Source of the DNA: Lachnospiraceae bacterium
GTDB lineage: Bacteria > Bacillota > Clostridia > Lachnospirales > Lachnospiraceae
NCBI GenBank assembly: GCA_024689465.1
Contig: JAILDL010000155.1
Location: 1 to 64,000, forward strand
DNA length: 64,000 nt
Reading direction: 5' to 3'
Both the position numbers and the translations under genes were made by a program. This document shows positions 43,824-52,542 of this stretch, one piece after another. Numbering within the stretch: position 1 is the first letter of the stretch; the number at the start of each line of letters is the position of its first letter. The notes under the pieces are model-generated. The model was not told the DNA's origin, ran no database searches, and saw only the letters and a list, made by a program, of their open reading frames with translations.

Positions 43824-45782
43824 ATGGATTTCAACGAGTTAGGGTATCTGAAGACCCTTTCCAAACAATATCCCACCATTGCGGCAGCTTCCACGGAGAT
43901 CATCAATCTGGCCTCCATTTTGTCCCTGCCTAAGGGAACCGAGCATTTCATGACGGATATCCACGGAGAATACGAGCAGTTTAACCATGTGTTAAAAAAC
44001 GGTTCCGGATCCGTGCGCCGAAAGATCGATGAGGAGTTCGGTAACAACTTAAGTGACCGGGATAAGAAGAGCCTGGCTACCCTGATCTATTATCCGGAGG
44101 AAAAACTGGAGAAGATCAAGGAACAGGAAGACAACCTGGCAGACTGGTATAAGGTGACCATTCACCGTCTGGTGCAGATCACCAGACGTGTTGCTTCCAA
44201 GTACACCCGATCCAAGGTGCGGAAAGCACTGCCCTCGGACTTTGCCTATGTGATCGAAGAACTGATCACCGAGAAGGAAGAGGTGCAGGATAAGGAAGCC
44301 TATTACAACGAGATCATTCATACCATCATCCGCCTGGGAAGAGCCGACGATTGTATTATTGCTCTGAGCAATACCATCCAGCGTCTGGTCATCGACCACC
44401 TTCATATCATCGGAGACATCTTTGACAGAGGCCCCGGGCCCCACATCATCATGGATACCCTGCGCCATTACCATTCCGTTGACGTGCAGTGGGGAAACCA
44501 TGACATTGTGTGGATGGGCGCAGCCAGCGGAGAAGGCGCCTGCATTTGCAACATCATCCGGATGGCAGCCCGCTACGGCAATCTGGCAACCTTAGAGGAA
44601 GGCTACGGTATCAACCTGATCCCCCTGGCTACCTTTGCCATGCGTACCTATAAGCAGGTGAACCGGGATATCTTCTCCATCCATTATTTTGACGAAGATT
44701 ACAATACCAAGGATATCCAGTTGGATTCCAAGATGCAGAAGGCCATTGCCATCATCCAGTTTAAGCTGGAGGGGCAGATCATAAGGCGTCATCCGGAATT
44801 TCACATGGAGGACCGTCTGCTTTTGGAAAACATCGATTACAAGGCAGGTACGGTTTTGGTGGATGGACAGACCTATCCCCTGCTGGATACGGATTTCCCT
44901 ACCATCGATCCTTCCGACCCTTATGCTCTTTCCGAAGAGGAGCAGGAAGTGGTGGACCGCTTAAAGAGAGCGTTCTTAAAATGTGAGCGCCTGCAGAAGG
45001 ACATCCGTTTCCTTTACACCAAGGGCGGCCTGTATAAGGTTTACAACGGCAATCTGTTGTATCATGGTTGTGTGCCCTTGGATGCAAACGGCAACTTCCG
45101 GAAGGTAACCGTAGCAGGAGAGGAATACAGCGGAAAAGCGCTGTATGACATCCTGGAAAAATATGCCCGCAAGGGATATTTCCTTCCCCAGGAGGATCCC
45201 GGAAAGCAGTTCGGACAGGACATTATCTGGTATATCTGGGGCGGACCGGATTCGCCGGTTTTCGGCAAGGATAAGATGGCGACCTTCGAACGCTATTTTA
45301 TAGAGGATAAGCAGACCCATAAGGAAAAGAAGAACAGCTACTACGATCTTTACGACCGAAAGGATATCATTGAGAAGATCCTGGCGGAGTTTGGCCTTAC
45401 GGGAGAACATTCTCACATCGTAAACGGTCATGTCCCGGTGGAACTGACCAAGGGAGAATCCCCCATTAAGTGCGGCGGAAAACTGCTGATCATTGATGGC
45501 GGCTTTTCCAAGGCTTATCAGGGAAAAACCGGGATTGCCGGCTATACCCTGGTCAGCAATTCCCACGGTATGCGTCTGGTTGCCCATGAACCCTTTGAAT
45601 CCATGGAAGCAGCCATCATCAACGAGACCGACGTGATCTCGGACTCCGAGGTGCTGGAAACCAGCAGCCGCAGGATCCGTGTAGCAGATACGGACATCGG
45701 CGCGGAGCTGACCAGTCAGATCGCGGAACTGGAAGATCTGCTCCAGGCGTATCGGGACGGCATCATCCGCGAGAAGGAATAA
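43824..45782 (+). CDS. fbp: Class III fructose-1,6-bisphosphatase
   Basis: Gluconeogenic enzyme of the metallophosphoesterase fold, typical of Firmicutes. Metal motifs: DIHGEYEQF (about residue 44), GDIFDRGPGPH, WGNHDIVWMGA, and NGHVPVE near the C-terminus. 652 residues, normal for class III (about 640-670). AAGGAGATA precedes the ATG. Followed at 15 bp by hisA and then ddh, which suggests one transcription unit. Confidence 0.96.
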   Translation: MDFNELGYLKTLSKQYPTIAAASTEIINLASILSLPKGTEHFMTDIHGEYEQFNHVLKNGSGSVRRKIDEEFGNNLSDRDKKSLATLIYYPEEKLEKIKEQEDNLADWYKVTIHRLVQITRRVASKYTRSKVRKALPSDFAYVIEELITEKEEVQDKEAYYNEIIHTIIRLGRADDCIIALSNTIQRLVIDHLHIIGDIFDRGPGPHIIMDTLRHYHSVDVQWGNHDIVWMGAASGEGACICNIIRMAARYGNLATLEEGYGINLIPLATFAMRTYKQVNRDIFSIHYFDEDYNTKDIQLDSKMQKAIAIIQFKLEGQIIRRHPEFHMEDRLLLENIDYKAGTVLVDGQTYPLLDTDFPTIDPSDPYALSEEEQEVVDRLKRAFLKCERLQKDIRFLYTKGGLYKVYNGNLLYHGCVPLDANGNFRKVTVAGEEYSGKALYDILEKYARKGYFLPQEDPGKQFGQDIIWYIWGGPDSPVFGKDKMATFERYFIEDKQTHKEKKNSYYDLYDRKDIIEKILAEFGLTGEHSHIVNGHVPVELTKGESPIKCGGKLLIIDGGFSKAYQGKTGIAGYTLVSNSHGMRLVAHEPFESMEAAIINETDVISDSEVLETSSRRIRVADTDIGAELTSQIAELEDLLQAYRDGIIREKE

Positions 45783-45797
45783 AGAGGACAGGCAGCA

Positions 45798-46610
45798 ATG
45801 GAATTCAGACCTTGTATCGACATCCATAACGGCCGGGTCAAGCAGATCGTAGGCGGCAGCCTGCAGGATCAGGGAGATCGGGCAACGGAAAACTTTGTAT
45901 CTTCTCAGGATGCGGCTTATTATGCTACCCTGTACAGGGAAAAGGACCTGAAGGGCGGGCATATCATCCTGTTAAACAGTAAGGATTCCCCACATTATGA
46001 GGCAACCAGGCAGCAGGCACTGGCAGCGCTTATGGCTTTTCCGGGCGGTATGCAGATCGGAGGCGGTATTACCGCTGAAAATGCTAAGGAGTACCTGGAT
46101 GCAGGGGCTTCCCATGTGATCGTTACGTCCTATGTGTTCCGGGACGGACAGATCGACTTTGACCGTCTGAAAAACCTTGCCAGCCTTACAGGAAAGGACC
46201 ATCTGGTGCTGGATCTGAGCTGCAGGAAGAAACAGGATAGTTCCTATGTCATCGTGACGGACCGGTGGCAGAAGGAAACAAAAGAAACGGTGACCCCGGA
46301 GCTTCTGGAAACGCTCTCTGCCTACTGTGATGAATTTCTGATCCATGCCGTGGATGTGGAAGGGAAAAACAGAGGCATCGAGCAGGAACTGGTAAAGCGT
46401 CTGGCCTGCTGGGAGAAGAATCCCATTACCTATGCCGGAGGCGTGCACAGCTATGAAGATCTGGATCTGCTGATGCAGGTGGGACAGGGCAGGATCCATG
46501 TAACCGTGGGCAGCGCCCTGGATCTGTTCGGAGGAACCCTTTCTTTCGAAGAAATCTGCAAACGCATGAACCGAACGGAAACACACAAAGAAGCAAAAAC
46601 AGATACCTGA
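45798..46610 (+). CDS. hisA: ProFAR isomerase HisA, eukaryotic (His6-like) type
   Basis: TIM-barrel isomerase of histidine synthesis. The start FRPCIDIHNGRVKQIVGGSL, with catalytic Asp in PCIDI, and the middle GGHIILLNS, VIVTSYVF, LVLDLSCRKK, and AGGVHSYEDL resemble the eukaryotic HIS6-type subfamily rather than the ~240-residue bacterial HisA. 270 residues. It lies alone between fbp and ddh, not in a his operon. The subfamily call is by pattern memory. Confidence 0.85.
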   Translation: MEFRPCIDIHNGRVKQIVGGSLQDQGDRATENFVSSQDAAYYATLYREKDLKGGHIILLNSKDSPHYEATRQQALAALMAFPGGMQIGGGITAENAKEYLDAGASHVIVTSYVFRDGQIDFDRLKNLASLTGKDHLVLDLSCRKKQDSSYVIVTDRWQKETKETVTPELLETLSAYCDEFLIHAVDVEGKNRGIEQELVKRLACWEKNPITYAGGVHSYEDLDLLMQVGQGRIHVTVGSALDLFGGTLSFEEICKRMNRTETHKEAKTDT

Positions 46611-46653
46611 AACGGAATCACCTGACGATACATAGAAGAGGAGAAATGAAAGA

Positions 46654-47640
46654 ATGAGTATTCGCATCGCATTATTAGGTTATGGTAATCTTTCCAGAGG
46701 CGTGGAAAGTGCCATCAGACAAAATCCGGATATGGAGCTGGTAGCTGTCTTTTCCAGAAGAGATCCCGCTACCGTAAAGATCCGCGATACAAAGGCAGCG
46801 GTTTTATCCGTAGAGGAACTGCCTGCATGGAAGGACAAGATCGATGTCCTGGTATTAGGCGGCGGCAGCGCTACGGATCTGCCGGAGCAGACACCCAAAT
46901 ATGCGGAAATGTTTAATGTTATCGACAGCTTCGATACCCATGCCCGGATCCCGGAGCATTTTGCAAATGTGGATAAGGTAGCTAAGGAAAACGGCCATGT
47001 GGCAGTGATCTCCATGGGTTGGGATCCCGGTATGTTCTCCCTGATGCGTATGATCTCCGATGCAGTTCTGCCGGAAGGCAAGCACTATACCTTCTGGGGA
47101 AGAGGGGTCAGCCAGGGGCATTCCGATGCTATCCGCAGGATCCCCGGTGTAAAGGACGCCAGACAGTATACCGTTCCCGTAGAGAGCACCGTAGCAAGAG
47201 TACGAAACGGTGAAACACCGGAACTGACTGCCAGAGAACAGCACACAAGAGAGTGCTATGTGGTAGCGGAAGAGGGCGCAGATCTTCAGAAGATCGAAGA
47301 GGCCATCAAGACCATGCCCAACTATTTCGCAGATTACGATACTACCGTTCATTTTATCAGCGAAGAGGAATTAAAGAGAGACCATAGCGGTCTGCCCCAC
47401 GGCGGCTTCGTACTGCGCAGCGGTGTGACCGGCTGGGAAAAGGAGCATAAGCACATTGTGGAATACAATCTGAAGCTGGATTCCAATCCGGAATTTACCG
47501 GTTCCGTGATCACCGCTTATGCACGTGCCGTATATCGTCTGGCACAGGAAGGACAGGCAGGCTGTAAGACCGTATTTGATATCGCACCGGCTTATCTGTC
47601 TCCCAAGAGCCCCGAAGAGTTACGGGCACACTTACTGTAA
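46654..47640 (+). CDS. ddh: meso-Diaminopimelate dehydrogenase
   Basis: NADPH-linked reductive amination of tetrahydrodipicolinate straight to meso-DAP, bypassing the succinylase or acetylase steps. Rossmann start IRIALLGYGNLSRGVE, VFSRRDP, LGGGSATD, ISMGWDPGMFSLMRM, WGRGVSQGHSDAIRRIPGVKDARQYT, and HGGFVLRSG. 328 residues, typical. GAGGAGAA site. With dapA and dapB nearby it completes the short lysine/peptidoglycan route. Confidence 0.96.
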   Translation: MSIRIALLGYGNLSRGVESAIRQNPDMELVAVFSRRDPATVKIRDTKAAVLSVEELPAWKDKIDVLVLGGGSATDLPEQTPKYAEMFNVIDSFDTHARIPEHFANVDKVAKENGHVAVISMGWDPGMFSLMRMISDAVLPEGKHYTFWGRGVSQGHSDAIRRIPGVKDARQYTVPVESTVARVRNGETPELTAREQHTRECYVVAEEGADLQKIEEAIKTMPNYFADYDTTVHFISEEELKRDHSGLPHGGFVLRSGVTGWEKEHKHIVEYNLKLDSNPEFTGSVITAYARAVYRLAQEGQAGCKTVFDIAPAYLSPKSPEELRAHLL

Positions 47641-47701
47641 GACCTTACTCCTTTGGGGTAAGGCAGTTTCAGCAGCAGAAGAAACGGAGAAAAGGGTATT
47701 T

Positions 47702-48637
47702 ATGAAGCTCAGTAAGAAACGGATTTTTGATATCATCCAGATCGGCAGCAGAGGAGATTTTCCCAGCAGAGCCTTTGATCTGGTCATTGTGATCATGATC
47801 TTTCTGAATATCGGCGTGCTGTTTCTGGAGACCTTTGATTCCCTGGCAGCGTATCATACGGCCTTTCGTGTGATCGAATCCGTTACGGTCCTTTTCTTCA
47901 TCATCGAGTATATCCTGCGGATCTGGACGGCGGAGTTTCTCTTTCCCGGATGTTCCAGGCTAAAAGCCATCGGAAAGTTTCTGATCTCTTATGACGGTAT
48001 CGTGGATCTTGGAACCATCCTTCCGTTTTTTGCACTGGAAGGCTTTGTGGCTTTCCGTCTGCTGCGTGTGGTGCGGATCTTCCATCTGTTCCGTGTAAAT
48101 GCCTATTATGATTCCTTTAACGTCATTGTAACGGTCTTAAAGGAAAAACTGAACCAGATCATCTCCTCCCTGTTTATCATCATTGTGCTGATGCTGGCAG
48201 GCTCCCTGTGCATTTACTCTCTGGAACATGATGCGCAGCCGGAGGTGTTTGAAAATGCCCTGTCCGGTTTATGGTGGACGGTTTCTACCATCTTTACGGT
48301 AGGATACGGGGATGTTTATCCCATTACCCCTCTGGGGCGCCTGATGGCGATCCTGATCACCTTTCTGGGGGTGGGAGCGGTGGCCATTCCCACCGGTATC
48401 ATTTCCGCAGGTTTTGTGGAGCAGTATACCAAGCTCCAAAAGCATAGGCCCGGCAGCCGAAATGTCGCTACCGTGATCGTGGATGAGAACAGCCCATATC
48501 TGGGTCATACCATTGGGGAAGTGGAGAAGGACTTCAATCTGGAGATCCACACCCTTATGAGGGATGGCGTACTGATCCTGCCCACGGATGCCGTCCGGCT
48601 GAAAGCACAGGATACGGTTGTGTATGAGAATCGTTGA
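47702..48637 (+). CDS. Voltage-gated-type potassium channel with C-terminal TrkA_C-like domain
   Basis: 311 residues: six membrane helices, including an S4-like RLLRVVRIFHLFRV with Arg at every third position, pore helix and selectivity filter TVGYGD, and a long S6 (MAILITFLGVGAVAIPTGIISAGF). A C-terminal ~75-residue domain (SPYLGHTIGEVEKDFNLEIHTLMRDGVLILPTDAVRLKAQDTVVY) resembles TrkA_C. ATG 47702 follows GAGAAAAGGG; the upstream frame overlaps ddh and is rejected. Confidence 0.9.
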   Translation: MKLSKKRIFDIIQIGSRGDFPSRAFDLVIVIMIFLNIGVLFLETFDSLAAYHTAFRVIESVTVLFFIIEYILRIWTAEFLFPGCSRLKAIGKFLISYDGIVDLGTILPFFALEGFVAFRLLRVVRIFHLFRVNAYYDSFNVIVTVLKEKLNQIISSLFIIIVLMLAGSLCIYSLEHDAQPEVFENALSGLWWTVSTIFTVGYGDVYPITPLGRLMAILITFLGVGAVAIPTGIISAGFVEQYTKLQKHRPGSRNVATVIVDENSPYLGHTIGEVEKDFNLEIHTLMRDGVLILPTDAVRLKAQDTVVYENR

Positions 48638-48665
48638 AGATGCCTGTAGTAAATGCAATATTATG

Positions 48666-48694
48666 TCCCGGTGCGTTGTGCACCGGGATTTTTT
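48666..48694 (+). terminator. Intrinsic terminator after channel gene
   Basis: TCCCGGTGC with GCACCGGGA around GTTGT, then T6. Confidence 0.9.
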
Positions 48695-48888
48695 GTTGCT
48701 CCGGGGACCCAAAGCGTGGTGAATGCCTGTAGGGTAAATCCAGCTAGCATAGGCTTTTCATCCCGAAACCGGCATGCTAGCGGGAATGCCTGAGAAGTTT
48801 CCGAGGGGTTCGGAGGCACAATTCATCAGGAAAATCAGGAAAAAGGAAATAGGAAAAGAAAACAAAAAAGAAAAAGTGAAAAAAGATG
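48695..48888. other. Intergenic DNA with inverted repeats and a polypurine tract
   Basis: No gene. GCTAGCAT (48743-48750) pairs with ATGCTAGC (48774-48781). TCATCCCG could instead pair with CGGGAATG next to it. ATGCCTG occurs at 48640, 48723 and 48786. From 48835 to 48888 the plus strand is almost all purine. Confidence 0.5.
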
Positions 48889-48938
48889 TTGACAGATGGT
48901 TCATTAGGGCATATGTTAATTACATAAGTAATGAACCA
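48889..48938 (+). promoter_or_regulatory. Promoter and operator of the GntR/ABC cassette
   Basis: TTGACA (48889-48894), 17 bp, TATGTT (48912-48917). A perfect 10-bp inverted repeat, TGGTTCATTA (48897-48906) and TAATGAACCA (48929-48938), brackets the -10. An inner repeat ATTAC-ATAA-GTAAT is at 48919-48932. This fits autoregulation by the GntR/YtrA-type repressor encoded first in the operon. Confidence 0.75.
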
Positions 48939-48977
48939 CATAAGTAGAGAACGAAAGACTTAAAGAGGTGAAATACA

Positions 48978-49349
48978 TTGCAGGAGAACTTGAATGAAAG
49001 CAAATCGATCTACTTGCAGATCGGCGAGATGATCGAGAACGAAATCCTTCGGGACATTCTGAAGGAAGAGGAAAGGGTTCCCAGCACAAATGAGTTCGCA
49101 CAGTTTTATCGCATCAATCCTGCTACGGCGGGAAAAGGGATAAACCTGCTGGTGGACGAAGGCATTTTGTACAAGCAGAGGGGAATCGGGATGTTTGTTT
49201 CGAAAGGAGCGAAGGAAATGATCCGGAACAAGAGGAAAGAAACGTTTGTGGACCAGTACGTGAAGACGATGCTGGAGGAGGCCAAACGTTTGAATATTTC
49301 AAAAGAGGAACTGATCGCCATGATCAGCAACACGGAGGAGGATAAATGA
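48978..49349 (+). CDS. GntR-family regulator, YtrA type
   Basis: 123 residues: N-terminal winged helix (SIYLQIGEMIENEILRDILKEEERVPSTNEFAQFYRINPATAGKGINLLVDEGILYKQRGIGMFVS) and a very short C-terminal helix pair, as in YtrA regulators. Starts at TTG 48978 behind AGAGGTG. Overlaps the ABC gene by 4 bp (ATGA). Probably represses its own operon through the palindrome at 48897-48938 and responds to envelope stress or a drug; ligand unknown. Confidence 0.9.
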   Translation: MQENLNESKSIYLQIGEMIENEILRDILKEEERVPSTNEFAQFYRINPATAGKGINLLVDEGILYKQRGIGMFVSKGAKEMIRNKRKETFVDQYVKTMLEEAKRLNISKEELIAMISNTEEDK

Positions 49350-50224
49350 GTACGATTATCGCAAAGGGGATCAATAAGAAGTATAAGGATACAAATGCAT
49401 TAAAGGATGTGGATCTGACGGTTGAAAGCGGCAAGATCTACGGTATGATCGGCAGAAACGGTGCCGGTAAGACAACGCTTTTATCCATTCTTTCCGCACA
49501 GAACCCCGCTACCAGCGGACTGGTAACCATTGACGGAGAAAAGGTATGGGAGAATCAGAAAGCCATCGATCGCATCTGTTTTTCCAGAGAGATCGCAACC
49601 ACCACACCCTTTGGACCCAATACCTACAAGATCAAGGATTATCTGAAAGCAGCCGAGATCTTCTATCCCAACTGGGATAAGGAATATGCAAAGAATCTGG
49701 TGGAGACCTTCAAGTTAAATCCCAGAAAGAAGGTTTCCAAGCTGAGCAAGGGTATGCTGAGCATGGTGACCATCATCATTGCACTGGCCAGCCGGGCAGA
49801 GTTTACCTTCCTGGATGAGCCGGTAGCAGGCCTGGATATCGTAGCCAGGGATCAGTTCTATAAGCTGCTGTTAAAGGATTATGAAGAGACCCACCGTACC
49901 TTCATCATTTCCACCCATATCATCGAGGAAGCAGCCAATCTGTTTGAAGATACCATCATCGTTAAAAACGGTGAGATCTATACCAACGAAAACACCCAGC
50001 AGCTTCTGGCTCGCGTTCAGATGGTCAGCGGCAGCGCAGAAGAGGTGGATGCCCTGATTGCCGGAAGAGATTATCACAGGGTCGAGCAGCTGGGCAACAC
50101 CAAGCGGGCTACCATCGTGATGCGTCCCGGGGAGGAATTAAAGGTTCCGGAAACTGTTACCGTGACACCTTTATCTTTGCAGGAAATCTTCCTGGCAGTT
50201 TGTGGGGAGGAGGTAGAACAATGA
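49346..50224 (+). CDS. ABC transporter ATP-binding protein
   Basis: 292 residues: Walker A GRNGAGKTTL, the signature replaced by LSKGMLSMV (degenerate LSGGQ), Walker B EFTFLDEPVAGLD, and the H-loop STHIIEEA. A C-terminal tail of ~60 residues follows. Partner of the two membrane proteins that follow; all joints overlap by 4 bp (ATGA), so translation is coupled. YtrB-like cassette of unknown substrate. Confidence 0.93.
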   Translation: MSTIIAKGINKKYKDTNALKDVDLTVESGKIYGMIGRNGAGKTTLLSILSAQNPATSGLVTIDGEKVWENQKAIDRICFSREIATTTPFGPNTYKIKDYLKAAEIFYPNWDKEYAKNLVETFKLNPRKKVSKLSKGMLSMVTIIIALASRAEFTFLDEPVAGLDIVARDQFYKLLLKDYEETHRTFIISTHIIEEAANLFEDTIIVKNGEIYTNENTQQLLARVQMVSGSAEEVDALIAGRDYHRVEQLGNTKRATIVMRPGEELKVPETVTVTPLSLQEIFLAVCGEEVEQ

Positions 50225-50850
50225 TCAAGGCGATGCGTTTCTTTGAAAGAGAAGAGCGGGTCAATGTGCTGACCATGGTACTGGGAAGCATAGCCATGTA
50301 CCTCTACTTCTGGATCCTGTTTCCGCAGGATTCCATCGTAGGGGGAAACCTTCATAATATGTATTCCGCGTTTCTGATGATGATCGGAGCTATCGTGATG
50401 TTATCCGATGTGATCCAGTCCTATTCCCGCAGATACTGTCTGATGATCAGTGGCGGGATCCTCAGAAAGCACGTGTTTGCTTCCCAGGTGGTGACACAGA
50501 TCCTGTTTGCTATTTTCAACACCCTGGTGATCACGGTGGTCTATCTGGTGGTGGGAACCCCGGTAACGCCCGGAAAGATCATAACCATCCTGGGGCTTTT
50601 GCTGACGGCAGGAGGAATGGGGAATCTGCTGGCGGTTGTGACCGACCGGTTCGGAAGACCTGCCTACATCGTTTTCATTTTGATCTGTGGCGTATTAGGC
50701 GGAATGATGGGCGGCTTCAGCGCTGCAGGAGAACTGAAATGGGTCATGCACTTTGAAGCGATCTACCTGTTCCCCATCGGCATTGCCGTACTGGCCATCA
50801 GCTGTTTTCTTCTTCACAGATCCATTATGAATTTAGAGGTGCGCTCATGA
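50221..50850 (+). CDS. ABC transporter permease-like membrane protein
   Basis: 209 residues with about six membrane helices (ITVVYLVVGTPV, YIVFILICGVLGGMMGG and others). The start ATG 50221 overlaps the ATPase stop and has GGGGAGG upstream; the longer frame at 50200 is rejected. No recognised domain beyond ABC-2-like topology. Confidence 0.8.
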   Translation: MIKAMRFFEREERVNVLTMVLGSIAMYLYFWILFPQDSIVGGNLHNMYSAFLMMIGAIVMLSDVIQSYSRRYCLMISGGILRKHVFASQVVTQILFAIFNTLVITVVYLVVGTPVTPGKIITILGLLLTAGGMGNLLAVVTDRFGRPAYIVFILICGVLGGMMGGFSAAGELKWVMHFEAIYLFPIGIAVLAISCFLLHRSIMNLEVRS

Positions 50851-51536
50851 GTGAGATTCGAAAGATAGCTTATTTACATAAAGGGCTGGTGATCCTGATG
50901 CTTGCTGTAGCGGCAGGCGGCTCACTGGTCGGTATTGTGCTGGATTATTTCAGCGGCATGTATGCGGTGGAAATGCCCATTATGTCCGTTATGTTTCCTC
51001 TGGGGATCCTGGTAACGATCCTGCTGTTCCTTGGCATGATGCTCTATAGCGACAGTTTTGATATTTCCCTTCGCTGCAACTATACCAGACGGAAATTTGT
51101 GGTATTTACCAACCTGACCTATTTTCTGACCATGCTGGTCACCGCCTATCTGGTCCTGGGGATCCATCATCTGGAAGTACTTGGCTTTAACCGCTTTGCG
51201 GGAGCTTCGATCCCGGCTGCGTTTCCCGTACTGTCCGGGATGGTCCTGGCGATCTGCTTTGCCCTGACCAGTCTGATCTGCCTGTTCGGAGCGCTTTACT
51301 CCCGTGTAGGGAAAGTCGCCTTCTGGATCATCTGGGCACTCTGGATGATCATCTTTGTAGGGTTTTCCGCACTGGTATCCCGTTTGGAGGGTACACCTTA
51401 CCTGGATCGGTTTTTCGATGTGCTCCTGTTCTTCTTCGGAAGCCAGGTACGCATCGCACTGACCTTTACAGGGATCGGCCTGATCTTTCAGATCGTGGGC
51501 GCCGTATTGGTACTGCGCCAGGCCGTGCGCAGCTGA
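50847..51536 (+). CDS. Second ABC permease-like membrane protein
   Basis: 229 residues, about six membrane helices (LVILMLAVAAGGSLVGIVLDYF, SGMVLAICFALTSLICLFGAL). Last gene of the GntR/ATPase/two-permease operon; starts at an ATGA overlap. Its stop abuts the convergent AraC gene (51537), with no terminator hairpin visible between them. Confidence 0.8.
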   Translation: MSEIRKIAYLHKGLVILMLAVAAGGSLVGIVLDYFSGMYAVEMPIMSVMFPLGILVTILLFLGMMLYSDSFDISLRCNYTRRKFVVFTNLTYFLTMLVTAYLVLGIHHLEVLGFNRFAGASIPAAFPVLSGMVLAICFALTSLICLFGALYSRVGKVAFWIIWALWMIIFVGFSALVSRLEGTPYLDRFFDVLLFFFGSQVRIALTFTGIGLIFQIVGAVLVLRQAVRS

Positions 51537-52427
51537 TCATTTGATCCCTTCCCGCATGCGTTTGGAAGGGGATACCCCAAACTTGCGCTTAAAGAGTTTG
51601 GAAAACTGAAATTCATCATAGAAGCCGTAGCTGCGGGCAATATCCCGCAGACCGCGGCCGTAGGACATAGGGAGAGCGTCATAAGCCAGGGTCAGCTTGA
51701 GGTTCATCTGATACTGATGAATGGACTGCCCGGTGGCTCTTTTAAAACGTCCGGAGATCGTCCGCAGGGATACGCCGTAATCATCGGCCAGCTCCTGGGG
51801 CGAATAGAATACATCAAAATCCGTGTGGAAGCGATGGAGGATCTGAGAGATCATGACGTCGCTTCCGCTTTTTTTCTGATGATAAATATGGTCTAATTCC
51901 GCCAGCGTAAGATTTAACAGGCTGGTGAGCATCAGGTCCCGATGGGAGAGCTGATCGGAATAAAAGGTTTCCGTGATCTGCTCCAGAAGGGTGAGGATAC
52001 GGGAATTATCCCGGCAGTCGGTGAGCTGGGAGAGGACCAGATAGGGAGAATCTTCCCCGGGATGCGGGGAGAGCCCATCGACAGAAGAAGCATCGGGATC
52101 GGAAAGCTCTGGCAGGCTGCCGTCCGGTACGGAGGTATCCTCTGCCTGGAAGTGAACATAGAGATTACGCATTTCCGGAGAACAGGGCTCCTTGGAATAA
52201 TGCCGATGATCCGGACGAAGAAGAAGGACCATACCGGGGGAGAGAGAAAAGCAGACTTCGGATCCGTCATCATCCACTTCATAAACATCCCATTTGCCGT
52301 TTTGCATATATAAGAGGTCGTACTCTTTTAAGGTTCTGTCAGGATGCAGGATCCCCTCGTGGGCGTAGTTATGGTTGCTTAAAGTTATTTTTCGTGTACT
52401 TTTGGAAGACAGGATGATTTCACGCAT
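51537..52427 (-). CDS. AraC-family transcriptional regulator
   Basis: 296 residues: N-terminal cupin-like sensor (YDLLYMQNGKWDVYEV, SPGMVLLLRPDHRHY) and C-terminal AraC double helix-turn-helix (YSPQELADDYGVSLRTISGRFKRATGQSIHQYQMNLKLTLAY, ARSYGFYDEFQFSKLFKRKFGVSPSKRM). Divergent from the GH127 gene, so it probably activates that gene in response to a sugar. Confidence 0.92.
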   Translation of the reverse strand: MREIILSSKSTRKITLSNHNYAHEGILHPDRTLKEYDLLYMQNGKWDVYEVDDDGSEVCFSLSPGMVLLLRPDHRHYSKEPCSPEMRNLYVHFQAEDTSVPDGSLPELSDPDASSVDGLSPHPGEDSPYLVLSQLTDCRDNSRILTLLEQITETFYSDQLSHRDLMLTSLLNLTLAELDHIYHQKKSGSDVMISQILHRFHTDFDVFYSPQELADDYGVSLRTISGRFKRATGQSIHQYQMNLKLTLAYDALPMSYGRGLRDIARSYGFYDEFQFSKLFKRKFGVSPSKRMREGIK

Positions 52428-52500
52428 GGTTTTCTCCTTTTGATTTGCCTAATTATACATGAAATAGACCGGACTGTCTATGGGAGTGGAACGGTCAAAC

Positions 52501-52509
52501 TGATACAAT
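52501..52509 (+). promoter_or_regulatory. Extended -10 for GH127 gene
   Basis: TGA-TACAAT (52501-52509). No clear -35, as expected for an AraC-activated promoter. Confidence 0.5.
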
Positions 52510-52542
52510 CTAGGTTAGATGAAAATATGGGGGAAGATCGAT

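Noticed and set aside
44976..45962. 328-codon open frame, minus strand
   Set aside because: Antisense to fbp and hisA, with no domain.
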